Assembly: GCA_936450465.1 (NCBI GenBank)
Contig: OW388291.1
Span: 30,976,656 to 31,040,655, forward strand
Length of the DNA stretch: 64,000 bases
Reading direction: 5' to 3'
Source: Gibbula magus
Lineage: Eukaryota > Mollusca > Gastropoda > Trochida > Trochidae
Every line of letters begins with the position of its first letter. Position 1 is the first letter of the stretch. A model generated the notes under the pieces. It saw only the letters and a list, made by a program, of their open reading frames with translations. It had not been told where the DNA came from and did no database searches. This document shows, in pieces, positions 1 through 10,480 of this stretch. The position numbers were made by a program, and so were the translations under genes.

Positions 1-2029
1 CAATTGACCACTAATACACTATCATCTATGAGCTATTTACCCCACTTTCACTTGGTAGATCATTTTTTGTATGAAGTTAATGAAGTCAGGTGCCATTAAC
101 TTTCATACCAGATTTGATTGGTCATTGTCAAGTCAGTTTTTTAGCTTTGTTCCAGTAATGATTTTGGATGGCGAATGGCAAAGGAACGCGCCTAAGATAC
201 TGAGATCTTAGTAATTCTCAACCTTAACATAAATTTTTCTTCACAAAACACTTCAAACTGACAAACATTACCATTAACATAAACTTAAATGTAAATTCAT
301 AAACACAAATTATATAAACTTATTCAAAATCATCATAGTAAGATGATCATACACAAATTAAAATAAAGTATGATGGATATAAATTTAGTATTCAAGTAAC
401 GCTATTTGAGCCACGAACATAGTTTCACCTAAAACAACCTGAAGCTAAACCTCTGATTATGACAAGGGTTATTGTGTCTCAGGGCCTGTATCTTGAAATT
501 AGACACTTAATCCTGTACACAGCTAAACTGCTTCAAGCTCAGATTGTAATTAACCCCTTTGGTGATATCTGATATAGAAGGATAATCATATCAGTCATCA
601 GTATAGAAATACCACTGAACTATAATGTAGGTAGATCATTTGAATCAGTAAACATGGTTATAATATACCCTATCTATCTTGAAAACAGTGATTCCTGGTT
701 TAAAGAAAACATACTTTAAATTTTTTTACATCAAGATTAAATTATTTCTTATGTGGAATTGGAGGGAATGATTGTCACGTGGCCACAATATATCTTCAGA
801 AAATAAACTGAGAACTTGATGAAAATTACAGTTTTGTTTTTTTTTAGACTTCAATCTTCAACAGATTTAATTTAAATGTACAAAAAAATTAATGAAAAAT
901 CTGTTATTGGAAGAAGTGATATTAACATTTCAAATTGAGGTTATTAGTAAAACACTTCTTATGTAAAACAAAAGTTGGAAAAAAGGTACTTTGTCAACAG
1001 TTTCTTTTAAGACAAATAATTAACATATATGTGTAGATGTATGGATTCATTGTCTGGAAAACAAATTAATAAGTCTTCACCACTAAAATGACAATTTCTC
1101 CTGCTGCTAACATTAAATCAAGTCAGACACATTTACTAGTTTTTATCATTTGGTTAGAAGGTTCTTCATTTATCATAATTAGGATTAGTATCACGACGAC
1201 ATTGAAGGTCAAGGTCACCAAAGTAGACAATTGTCTCTGCAATCCACTAAATATGGAGAGCAAATCATGTAACGTCTACCCTTAAATGTTTTCTGATGCA
1301 CACTGCAGTATAAATATAGAACGTAATTTCCATTCATTTTGCGCCTATCACATACACTATTTTTAATAATTATTTTTATATTGGGGTTTAATGGGTTCAC
1401 AACTACCCCGGTACACTATTTAAACATAGTTGTTTTTGGCTTCAGCAAACCATGAATCAAAGTGTATTCTTGGTTTGTACATCTTCCCATCGAGATCTCT
1501 CCACTTTTTACATTGCCTTCAACCTAGCCAGAGGTGGTGAAACAAATCAGCGACACCTATTGTGATCACGAGTTACGTCCTTTACCATCTGTTAACATAC
1601 AGCCAGTGAAATCGCCATTTACATTCGGAACCAAATCAAAATGAGCGACGATCGACAGTCACAGAGGCAATACAACTGTCTTCTGATTGGCTTATCCGAT
1701 TAGCCTGCAGTACGTTAAAATCTTACCACTGAAAATGCGAGGGTTGAGGTCAAGGGCGGAAGGAGAAGATATGGAAATTTTTTTGTAAGCCTGTGACTTT
1801 GTGAAGATGGGAAAAAATTCATTTAAATTATTTTTTTTCATTTTTACACACGTTGAGACTTTTTAAAAAATTTGTGGTTGCTTTTGTTTGTTACATTCTT
1901 AGTTCTGAACTGACGAAAAATAAACCGAAGCAAGTGTTCAGTACCATATTATATAGTTATTTACTGACCCAAAGCTCAAGTGAAACATTTATCCCCTTAT
2001 CACATATTTCTTTCATGTTTTATAACAAC
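1..2029. other. Left-edge stretch without a supported gene
   Basis: AT-rich sequence with only short open frames. I see no recognisable protein, RNA or inverted-repeat element, apart from the weak terminal-exon candidate described separately at 1420-1515. If MRPS5 continues to the left, this is either its very long intron or flanking DNA. Confidence 0.4.
1420..1515 (-). other. Possible terminal coding exon, unidentified
   Basis: On the minus strand an open frame reads QCKKWRDLDGKMYKPR, continues through HFDSWFAEAKNNYV and then meets a TAA stop. Upstream is a pyrimidine-rich tract followed by AG dinucleotides that could act as an acceptor. The composition looks protein-like, but I cannot assign it to a family. 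It does not resemble the MRPS5 C-terminus as I know it. It may be chance or a repeat-derived fragment. Confidence 0.2.
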
Positions 2030-2030
2030 T

Positions 2031-2290
2031 GGAGCACAGTGGTGTAGTGGTTAGCATGCTGGCCACTTACGGCGGAAGCCCGGGTTCGAATAATAGTAGA
2101 GAAATCTTGGTCTCCTAATCTGTTGTGCCCCTGGGTAAGTCCAACCAGCTGTACCTTTACACGGGAGTTACGGACCTATATGAGCGCTTTGGAACTTAAT
2201 AGCTGCACCAAAAGTACAGTTCCTTCAGTGTGATAATGTACCGCCAGTGAGCAGTGCTTGCATTGGACATAAGGTGTTAAAGTGTATACC
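2031..2290 (+). repeat. tRNA-derived SINE-like repeat
   Basis: The head reads like a tRNA promoter: an A-box-like GTGTAGTGGTTAGCATGC, then a B box GGTTCGAAT about 40 nt later. About 180 nt of unrelated body follows. No other copy with this body was seen here. It cannot be a functional tRNA because no cloverleaf can be drawn past the B box. Confidence 0.6.
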
Positions 2291-2807
2291 CCCACTACCA
2301 CTAAGAGAAAGAAGTACCATATTTCCTCTGGTAAATTCCAAGTCTTTTAGTAAGTGCCAGTCGGTTTTCAGTACCAAACCTAAAGCAACTCCTACAAAAA
2401 ATGTTATCATCAAATGACTACTATAACTGCAAGACCATTGACAGTTTTGCTTGTGACGTTCAAATTTGCTGTGATGTGTAAGTTGAAGTAAGCCTAGTGT
2501 TGAAATTGTGTTTAAGGTATCTCTTGATTATAAATCATCTTTGAGAAATAAGTAAAATGAATAAATTCTGAAAATTGTGCCATTTTTTTGCAAATAATAA
2601 ACTACAATTTAACATCTACAGGCTCAGTCTGGAATAAAGTATTTTTCACAGTTGAAATTCAAATCAATTGATAATCAAATACACACAATATTAATGTGTA
2701 GAACAGTATACATAAATTTTCATTGGGGTCACCTGGTCAAAGGGAGGTAATTCATAATAATGTAATGATGATATATATATAAATTGATAATGGATTAGCT
2801 CCCTTAA

Positions 2808-3644
2808 AGAGCCATAAAGGATGTAAGTGTTTCAAATACAAAATTATTTGTGGAACATATACTTATTACATCAATCGCCAGAGAAATCTTTTATCTACAA
2901 CATGACATGTGATAAATTATTTTCATATCACGACAATATAATGAAATTTGGTTTCAAAGAGATGTATCCCCCTTCAACTAGCGCGAGTTTAGGGTATCTT
3001 ATGTCATATAAAAAGAATTGCCTTTATTACATAAAACGTACACAACAAGCGTTTACAAAGCGTGAAGGCTCGTCTTTATAGCGCATGTTGCCATAGCAAC
3101 GTACGTGATGCACATGCTTCTCTTGCAAGTGAGGCTACCCTTGTCATACAGTACTGAATGTGATGACTTCTTTGTAAACAATGTTTCTAAATGTCCTGAG
3201 AATATACCAATTATTGCCTCTTTAATGTACTTTTTATTGAGATAAGACCAAATTATGACAAATATATTTTCATTGATTCAACAAATTCAAACAAAATACC
3301 TAGTTGGTTAAAACATTTATTAATATCTGTAGAAAATACATAATTAAATGAAGTGGTAGATAAATAATCGCCAATATTTATATAGTTCGGTTTCTTTCAT
3401 TGCTCATAAACTTTGTTTTTCTTTCGTGTCTGTGTATACAGTGTGTGAGCTAGACCACATGCTTTGCGCTTGAAAATAATAGACTTGATCTATATTTAGA
3501 CTGGAAAACACCTTTACTAATTTGTGCAATTTCTCTGCTTATTTTGGGTCGGAAAAATCGGTGAAAAAGTAAGTGTATATAAATTTCACGGAGACAGATT
3601 TTTGGCAATTTTCCGATATGTTCATCAACATCCCTGATGGCTCT
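2808..3644 (+). mobile_element. TTAA-flanked MITE, family A, copy 1 (837 bp)
   Basis: The ends are inverted repeats: AGAGCCATAAAGGATGT at the left and ACATCCCTGATGGCTCT at the right. A TTAA lies directly outside each end (2804-2807 and 3645-3648). The same 837-bp element lies inverted at 26167-27003. A TTAA target duplication is typical of the piggyBac and Kolobok superfamilies. No transposase is present, so it is non-autonomous. Confidence 0.85.
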
Positions 3645-3648
3645 TTAA

Positions 3649-4122
3649 ACGGACACTCAGTATGTTATTGTAATATAGGTCAAAAGTTACCAAGGGTGTT
3701 ATATTATCAAGAAGTAAAGACTGTTGTTGAAAATTACCCTTGTAGTGCCATACCGTAGTATAGTAAAGTTACATTATTAAAATGTTTAGTCTTGATTATG
3801 ATTGAAAACAATGTTCAGCGACTGGTGCGTGTCAATTTTTCAAACGTAATTTTGAAAAGTTATATGTACAAGACAAAGAGACAGATATTGGTTAGTACTG
3901 TTCAATGGAACACATAACTGCTATACTTGTAAATGCGGCCCATGAATTCGGCTTCTCATCGTGTATTAAGCCGCTGCTCGAGTTTAATGGAAAGCAAGTT
4001 ATATTGTCAAATATTTGGCGTTAGGGGATATATACAAGTCGAGTGAGATGATTTGGACGTAAATCAGGATCAAATATGTATCAAATCTAAATAAAATTTC
4101 ATGAAGAACACGTAGTGTCCCT
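3649..4122 (-). mobile_element. TTAA-flanked MITE, family B, copy 1
   Basis: It begins directly after the TTAA that ends the preceding element and stops at TTAA 4123-4126. The ends are ACGGACACTC and its imperfect inverse AGTGTCCCT. The body is the reverse complement of the element at 34899-35387. The terminal pattern TTAA-A-G-G resembles the T2/Kolobok MITEs described in Xenopus (family knowledge, not searched). Confidence 0.8.
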
Positions 4123-4126
4123 TTAA

Positions 4127-5085
4127 TCCAAGTCAAGCCAGATTTGCAACTGTCCCCCTTTGAACTAATCCACAATTGGCTGGATGGGAGAATGGCAATC
4201 ATTTGGAAAAATACCTACCAGTGTTAGAAATAGCTGCCCGTCTGTCAGGCATATGTCATTTTCAGATGCAAAAGTAGCCAGCAAGCTCTTCTGACTTGTG
4301 TGATTTTCGATAAATGAAGTGTGTATTGATAAACTGCAGGGCCTGTTTAATTTTTAGAAGGTCTTGTAAATTTTTCAAACTAAAAACCCTAATTGCCACA
4401 AGAGACCAAAAAGTATTTCAAACACAGCTTCTTACACTATAGTTGCTATCTTCTTTACTAATCTTACTTTTTACTTTTCTTACTTTATTTTCCCCATATA
4501 GCTTGAAGGGAATGTAGCCGCTAGTATTTGTTTATTTTTGAGAGTATTTCCCAAAGTTTGAGCTTTCTAGCACAAGTGAAGTTTTATCAACACCATTGGA
4601 CTAAACATCTAGAAACCAATGTGTAAAACAAGATATCCCTCCTCAGTTCCATGCATTCTCTCAATCCACTGTCTATCATAACCTCTGTTACAGTTGCTTT
4701 AAAATAATCATGATTGGTTGCATTCAAAGTTAGTTGTTAAGATCAGTATGTGCCAATGATAACATATAATGTTAATTTTAGAAATAGAAACATTGGATAA
4801 AAGTTTTATTGTTTAATGTGTGATCCTTGATGTATGGTTATTGAAGTTTTTTAAACAATTGACAACAAACATGATGACGATAAAGAAGACCTAAAAAACT
4901 GAAAAAAAAGTTCATTTGGATCATTTATATTTATATCAGACAAAGTACATGTTTATAAGAAAGACCTTTTATAGTCAAAGGCTAAGACATGATTTTATTG
5001 GATAGAAAGTAGGGTATATTATTGCAGTTAGGGGATTTTGCTAGAATCGTGAAAAATTTACCACAAAAAGTGACCTGAGTTATCT
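4127..5085. other. Gene-free stretch
   Basis: No gene is recognisable. The only structure noted is a 13-bp inverted pair, GCTTGAAGGGAAT near 4501 and ATTCCCTTCAAGC near 5090, which may be accidental. Confidence 0.35.
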
Positions 5086-5089
5086 CCAA

Positions 5090-5916
5090 TTCCCTTCAAG
5101 CAGCCATTTTAAAGTGTTAACATTAAAATGGCTGCTCAAAGGTAGTTCAAGTGATCAGACCGATGTAGCGATACCTAACCACTCAAAGTAGAGTTTTGAA
5201 TATAATGATCAGTCTGATTAAAATCGACGGTTTTCCGTGGAATAAGAATTGCAAAATAGTGCATCTACCGGGATACGAACTCAGTCGTAGGTTCAACGCC
5301 AAACCGTCTGAATACAGCCCGTAGACTCGCGTGTTCGAGCGCAATTCAGGCAGCCAATCAAAAGATGCCCTTCAAATGCTTTCGGTGCGAGAAGCTAGGG
5401 GCAGATAACTCCAAACAGCTATCCTTTTGTCTGTTCCGAATGCTTTCAAAACAGCGACCGTTTAAATACTACGATGTGATTGGTCAGCTATTTGACTGGG
5501 CTTTGGCTGCGCTAAACTGGTTCGGAACACACGCCTATACGGGATGTTCTCAGACCTTGTGGCGAGGAATCTACAGAACCTGTTCGTATCCCGGTAGATA
5601 TATTATTTTGCAAATTTTATTCATCGGAACAAGGTCGATTTTAATCAGACTGATATAATGAACATCTTGCTGTCTGAACTCTCAAATTTGCAAGAGACCT
5701 ACAAATATATATCTCACACTGAAGAGTTTCACACCACGTCGCTTTATAGGTCACACCATTTCCTTTCAATGCGGATAACTGTTTTCTATAGATATGGCTT
5801 AACAGGTCATGTAATGAGATGTTTTACCCTTTAACATAACGATATATTGTATAAACTTCAATAATAAATAGCAAATTTGAGGAAACATAATTTCCACAAA
5901 ACATGCTACAGCTCCT
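5090..5916 (-). mobile_element. Truncated TTAA MITE, family C, interrupted by another MITE
   Basis: The right part (5654-5916) ends GCTACAGCTCCT and then TTAA (5917-5920). It matches the reverse complement of the complete element at 38802-39268, including the tracts CTTGCTGTCTGAA and CTTTAACATAACGATATATTG. The match resumes left of 5209, across CTCAAAGTAGAGTTTTGAAT, and fades near 5090, so the left terminus is missing. The block 5209-5653 is a later insertion. Confidence 0.7.
5209..5653 (+). mobile_element. hAT-like MITE, copy 1, nested in the family C element
   Basis: The terminal inverted repeats are TCAGTCTGATTAAAATCGAC and its exact inverse. They are flanked by an 8-bp direct repeat, TATAATGA (5201-5208 and 5654-5661). 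An 8-bp target duplication is the hallmark of the hAT superfamily. The arms are nearly identical to those of the copy at 27248-27437, but the centre carries about 250 nt of extra unrelated sequence. No transposase is seen. Confidence 0.85.
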
Positions 5917-5920
5917 TTAA

Positions 5921-6975
5921 GCGGCTGTCACAACCCGTCGTACGTGCAGCTGCGTGCTGTCTACTGACAAAAACGTGGGGTAAATTGGGGAATTGGTGCG
6001 TCCTCGGTACCGACGCCGTACCGATTTTGGACAAATTTGGAGCACGCAGACTCGTCGTAGAACTTTAAGTGCATGCAGAACTTTCGCTGCGTGCAGTCTA
6101 CGAACAGGCTGCGAATTTTCCTCCGTACGATCGACGTGCGTGCCCTGTACGACAACCGCACGCACAACGCACCAACATCATGCGTTTTTTTCAAGCTTAC
6201 CCACTCACATTATCTCTACGAACGACGCACGTTCCACGTGCGTACAACGTGCGTTGTACGTGCGTAGTTCGTGCTTACTCGGCAGGTCCAAAGTTTAACT
6301 ATCAAATAATTAAAGAAAACTCACGTCGATCGTACCGAGTAAGCACGGACAACGTACCGAGTAAACACGTACAACGCACGTTTTGAGCACCTTTTTTAGG
6401 ATATATAAAGCCGAGCCGACGGACGATTGCCATCATTTGAAGAGAACATGCAGCCAAAGAAGTCGCAAAGAAAGTGCTCCTCATCTGCAGCTAAAAAGGC
6501 AGAACTCCTGTGCTGCCATCTGAAGTTGCTCTTGCAGCATCAGGACCCGGAGCGGTGGAATGGGCATCTTGTGGCGCCAGCACATGTGACAATGTGTACC
6601 AAGCACCTGTCAATCGGGCGGGAAAAACCTCATTGCACTCGCACGCACTTACAACGTGCGTGGTGTAAGGACACTGTACGTGAGACGCACGGCCCCCGTA
6701 CGACAATGTGACAATCGCACATCACACGCACGTTGTACGCACGCCACACGCACGTACCACGTGCGCATCGTACGATGCACGCAGCTCCTCACTGCCAGAC
6801 GTGTCAACGGGCCACGTACGTTTGACGTGCTTACAACGTGCGTGTGACGTGCGTTGGCAAACTCCCTCTCTGTTCTTGATAAATCAACCCTATGTTTTCA
6901 GAAAAACGTAGCGACCGTGGCCTTCCCAAAAAACGTACAAACAAATTGCACGCACGATGGGTTGTGACAGGGGCT
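5921..6975. mobile_element. TTAA element packed with ACGT/GTACGTGC motifs
   Basis: The ends are imperfect inverted repeats: CGGCTGTCACAACCCGTCGT at the left and ATGGGTTGTGACAGGGGCT at the right. TTAA lies outside both (5917-5920 and 6976-6979). Between them, 5930-6390 and 6640-6960 are dense in CACGTACG, GTACGTGCG and GTTGTACG, on a CpG-rich background unlike the flanks. A central non-repetitive island (about 6395-6640) holds a TATA-like TATATAAAG at 6402 and a short open frame from ATG 6448. It is non-autonomous as far as I can see. Confidence 0.8.
6448..6711 (+). CDS. Short ORF inside the ACGT-rich element (uncertain)
   Basis: An open frame of 87 codons starts at an ATG 38 nt after a TATA-like TATATAAAG. 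Its N-terminus, MQPKKSQRKC, is basic and Ser/Lys-rich. It continues as a Leu/His/Cys-containing segment and ends in low-complexity sequence read from the ACGT repeats. The first ~60 codons lie in the non-repetitive island and could be a captured first exon or a transposon-related peptide. No family is recognised. Confidence 0.25.
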   Translation: MQPKKSQRKCSSSAAKKAELLCCHLKLLLQHQDPERWNGHLVAPAHVTMCTKHLSIGREKPHCTRTHLQRAWCKDTVRETHGPRTTM

Positions 6976-6979
6976 TTAA

Positions 6980-7330
6980 AGAGATGATGAAAGTTTTCAC
7001 AGAAAGTAGCTCAATGATCAAAAGTGTTTCAGATCCAATTTATTTTGCCTACTAAAGATTGTTTCAGTGGAACATCATTTATAAACTAGATTAGCGTTTG
7101 CGGGACACCGCAAAAGCAGAGCAGCTCCGAAACTTAGGGTCTCGCCTTTCCCTGTTCCGCCTTCTCGTCAGCATCAATAAAATGGGAATTCTTTTTAACA
7201 AAAATTTGTTCATTATTCGAGTTATTACTAATCCTCACTGGGGTCACTTTTCACAAGTTTTTTATTAAAACCTATTTCTTCTTTCAAAATTTGATCAAAG
7301 GATTAAAGTGGCCTTAACCAATATCTCTCG
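6980..7330. other. Gene-free stretch preceding a repeat pair
   Basis: No coding signal. Near 7120 lies GCAGCTCCGAAACTTAGG, which is partly echoed at 8041 by GCAGCTCCGACTTAGTCGG. These may be the outer ends of the repeat that contains the direct copies at 7338 and 7764. Confidence 0.35.
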
Positions 7331-7337
7331 AAAACGT

Positions 7338-7507
7338 TTTCAAATCTTGGTCTTTCTCCATAGTTCAAATATACCAAATAAGAGCCTAATAGCACAAAAA
7401 AGTTTGAAGTTATCATGTTTACAAGGATTTTATTTTAGCAACTTCAGAACTTGTGACCTTGACCTTTGACCTTGAATATGAACATGTCAAAATAATTCCC
7501 CAGGGTT
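7338..7507 (+). repeat. Direct repeat with TGACCTTGACCTTTGACC, copy 1
   Basis: A unit of about 165 bp, starting near TTCAAATCTTGGTCTTTCTC and ending near ATTCCCCAGGG, is repeated with moderate divergence at 7764-7925, 426 bp downstream. Near its 3' end lies GTGACCTTGACCTTTGACC. This contains TGACCTTTGACC, identical to a DR1 nuclear-receptor element, and TGACCTTGA, an ERR/SF-1-type half site. Confidence 0.7.
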
Positions 7508-7763
7508 ATGGATATGAGGTGTTGATACCTCTTTGGAAAGAAGTTATTTAGTGATTTCAGAACTGGTGACAAAGACCCTATCTCGTGACCTTGACCTTTA
7601 AAATTCAAGGTCACACAATCAGTGATCGCTTTTCATGGTGTTTCAAAATCTTGTAATGATTCAAAATGTTAATAGTTGAAATAAGACATTTTCGCAAAAG
7701 CATGCTTAAGTTGTGACCTTGCTATGACCTTGACCTTTGACGGATGTTAGCGAAAACCTTTTC

Positions 7764-7925
7764 AAATCTTGGCCTTTCTCCATAGTTGATATACACCAAA
7801 GAAGAGCCTGATAGCACAAATATTTTTCAAGTTATCGTGTTTACAAGAATTTTTTTTAGAGATTTCAGAACTCGTGACCTTGACCTTTGACCTTGAATGT
7901 GAACATGTCAAAAAAATTCCCCAGG
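7764..7925 (+). repeat. Direct repeat with TGACCTTGACCTTTGACC, copy 2
   Basis: Second copy of the unit at 7338, in the same orientation and with the receptor-like site retained. Between the copies lie further TGACCTTGACCTTTGA stretches (around 7580 and 7725), so the 0.6-kb block holds at least four such sites. Confidence 0.7.
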
Positions 7926-8069
7926 GGCATAAGTAAGAAGTTATGTATATGAGTTCTAAAAACCTTCTAGGAAAAAAGTTATAGCCAATACAAAACGCGC
8001 GGGCGGCGGCGGTGGCGATGGAAACTGCGCAAAAACTGATAGCAGCTCCGACTTAGTCGGAGCTGCTAA

Positions 8070-8650
8070 TAATTGTTCATGGTGTTATTGTTGGCAGCTG
8101 TTGAAAAAAAAGCAGACTGTTTTTCTGGCTATTCTTATGGGCTTCAAATGGAATAGAATGGGTAATAAAGAAATTATTACACTTTTATGAAAGTTGTAAA
8201 AGTTTGTGAATGAAGATGCTGTTTTGAGAAACCTAGTTTAGGGTTGAACAGAGAACAATTTTGTCCAAACCAAACCTGAACCTAAAGTAGTTTCATCAAA
8301 TAGAATTTGACTCACATTTGGTTAGAAACCATGCAACACTTGACATTAACTCAATGCATGATCAAATATATTTGTAATTTTCAAGTAATGCTTGAAAAAC
8401 ATACCTTTGGCGACTTTCCGCACCATTATGGCAGTCTTTTGTTCTTTGGCAAAAAAGTTGTGAAAAACTGCAACAAAAATGTATTCTTTATTACATATTC
8501 AATCAGTTTGTGGCTTACAACATTTGCAGAACATTTGAAGTTCTACTGCATGATTTATCAAGAACATCATGAACATTAGATTAAACTCTTACAGCAACAT
8601 CATTTTTTAAGAAAAATAAATGATTCAAACATGAATGCACACAAATTAAA
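8070..8650. other. Gene-free stretch left of the DIRS element
   Basis: No coding region, RNA gene or repeat was recognised. The DIRS element begins at its right border without a target duplication, as expected for that order. Confidence 0.35.
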
Positions 8651-8683
8651 TTCGAACCAACCTGCAGAGGTTGCAGATTCTTT

Positions 8684-8889
8684 GAAGGGATCCTCCTTGG
8701 GGTACATATAGCATAAAAATCCTAATTTTTAACTTGATGACAGGTTGTAACTTAATTTTTAAAAATAACAGTAAAAATAAGTTCAAAAAACACAAAATAA
8801 GTGTTTTCCGAACGTGTGACCACCCTGTGTAGAGCCCCATCCCAGTGCAAACCAAGGGATGTAACTCTAATCTCGCCACTTATCAATCT
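8684..8889. repeat. DIRS inverted terminal repeat (3' side of the element)
   Basis: 206 bp that is the near-exact reverse complement of 14946-15151. It starts GAAGGGATCCTCC and ends CACTTATCAATCT. A further 32 nt (8652-8683) extends the terminus outside the repeat and is copied in the internal complementary region. Confidence 0.93.
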
Positions 8890-8925
8890 AACCAAGTCAG
8901 ACAGAATAAGGGGAGGTGGGTGGCC

Positions 8926-9022
8926 GTACCCCAAGGAGGATCCCTTCAAAGAATCTGCAACCTCTGCAGGTTGGTTCGATTCTTTTTCAGAAGGGATCCT
9001 CCTTGGGGTACATATAGCATAA
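8926..9022. repeat. DIRS internal complementary region
   Basis: The left half (8926-8979) is the reverse complement of 8652-8705. The right half (from GATTCTTTTTC) is the reverse complement of about 15119-15163. The two halves meet at TTCGATTC, sharing only about GA. This is the end-to-end template that DIRS elements use to restore their termini through a circular intermediate. A hairpin forms here because both halves carry the GTACCCCAAGGAGGATCC stretch. Confidence 0.92.
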
Positions 9023-9444
9023 GGCAGACTCCCAAAGAAGACTTAGGATGTGGATTCTGTCTGTACACTAAATATCCCTTAAAAGTGCTCTACTCAATCC
9101 AATAAAGGTGTCACACTTACCAGATCACGTGACCTCCCGCGCCGAGGGCTGAGGATGGGTGATCCCTTGGGGACTAACCAATCGGCTTAATCCGCCTGAT
9201 TACCGTTATGTAGGCCAAATACCCCCCCCCCCCCTCTTTTTTTCAAAAGACTATTGGGGATCAATAGGAGTAGGTATTTACCCGCTAGGCAGTGCCACCG
9301 GGACACCTGCTGCGGGGGATAAAAATGCCCGTCAAACAGTGCAACTGGTTAGGATGAACAACTAGGTTAGTTTATTAGTCTTCTTAGAAAACTGAACTGA
9401 ACCAAACTGAACAATAACTCGAAAGCTCAATCAGCTAGAGAGTT

Positions 9445-10480
9445 TCAACTCTGCCCACCTGAGAGAACCGACTGACCAAACCGAGCGCGCTCCCTAGAGT
9501 GCCTATCTAGTTGGTAGTGTCGAATGAACGTGCTCGGCCGGCTCCAGATAGCGGCGGAGCAGATCTCTTCGATGGGCAGAGCCGCCGCGAACGCCTTAGA
9601 CGTCGCAACCGCTCTAACCGAGTGAGCTTTCAACTGACCTGGGGCTTCTAAGCCCTTGTGAACGTAGCCCATGACAATCGCAGACACTATCCACCTGGAT
9701 ATTGACTGCTTAGATGCCGGCAAACCAGGCTTGGTGCCTCCGTAACAGCAGAAAAGTTGCTGGTCCTTACGGATAGCCCTGGTGCGCTTGATATAGACCT
9801 TGAGAACCCTGCGCACATCCAAAATGTGAGCATGGTTCCCCATAGACCCCGAAGAGGCCGGCTGCATAAGAGTCGGCAGTTCGATAGGAGCCGTCACATG
9901 GAACGAATGGTCGACCTTGGGACGATAGCTGTCGGGCAGCCTGATACTGACTCTGTCTTTGTGAAAGACAGTCAGTTCGGGATCAGCAGACATCGCATGG
10001 ATATCGCCTACCCGCCTGCCCGACGCCAATGCCACCAAAAAAGCGGTCTTCCACGTCAAAAGCTGCAATGACAGTGCGTTCAAATCTTTGAACCCCGGAC
10101 CTGAGAGCCAATCCAACACAATTGAAAGGTCCCAAGTGGGGCTGATACGCCGGAGAACCGGACGTATCCTGTCCACACCTGCTAAGAAACGCTGTACCAG
10201 TGGATGCGATCCCAAAAGAGCACCGTCCACCGGTATGTGGAAAGCAGAAATAGCCGTAGAGTATCCCCTGACGGTCGATGCGGCTAAACCAGCATCTAAC
10301 CTGGACTGGAGGAACTCCAAAACAGCGACTAGATCTGTAGAAAAGGGATCGAGAAGCCCTCTATCGCCACACCAGCGCGCATAACAGGCCCATCGATCTT
10401 CATATTGAAGGTTTGTCGAATCCCTCCTCGAAGCCAGTATTGTGTCTGCAACTCGTGCAGGAATACCGCTCTCCTGGAGG
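9445..10480 (-). CDS. DIRS tyrosine recombinase
   Basis: Catalyses integration of the circular cDNA, by analogy with characterised DIRS and lambda-type recombinases. The domain is the C-terminal ~340 residues of a frame that stays open up to 12681. An N-terminal core-binding part contains TVRGYSTAISAF. The catalytic part has the first Arg in SGRRVGDI, the HxxR box HSVRAVATSK, and the nucleophile Tyr in FIRHYQLD 22 residues before the stop. The recombinase-like sequence starts around 10480 and overlaps the end of the RT frame (10329) by about 150 nt. No clear ATG precedes it, so expression probably needs frameshifting, splicing or a non-AUG start. The open frame farther upstream (10480-12681) overlaps the RT frame and looks incidental. 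Confidence 0.88.

Noticed and set aside
4501..5101. A separate transposon bounded by GCTTGAAGGGAAT and its inverse
   Set aside because: The right copy belongs to the homology with family C. The 13-bp pairing is short and no target duplication was found.
5917..6911. Several overlapping frames in the ACGT-rich element as genes
   Set aside because: They are Arg/Thr/Val/Cys low-complexity readings of the repeats in all frames. Only the 6448 frame has any independent support (TATA box, non-repetitive start).
9222..9240. Poly-C/poly-T run as a terminator or origin
   Set aside because: A homopolymer slip-prone tract within the DIRS non-coding part; no functional sign.
9757..10384. Plus-strand frames inside the DIRS element
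   Set aside because: Antisense shadows of the GC-rich recombinase and RT coding sequence.
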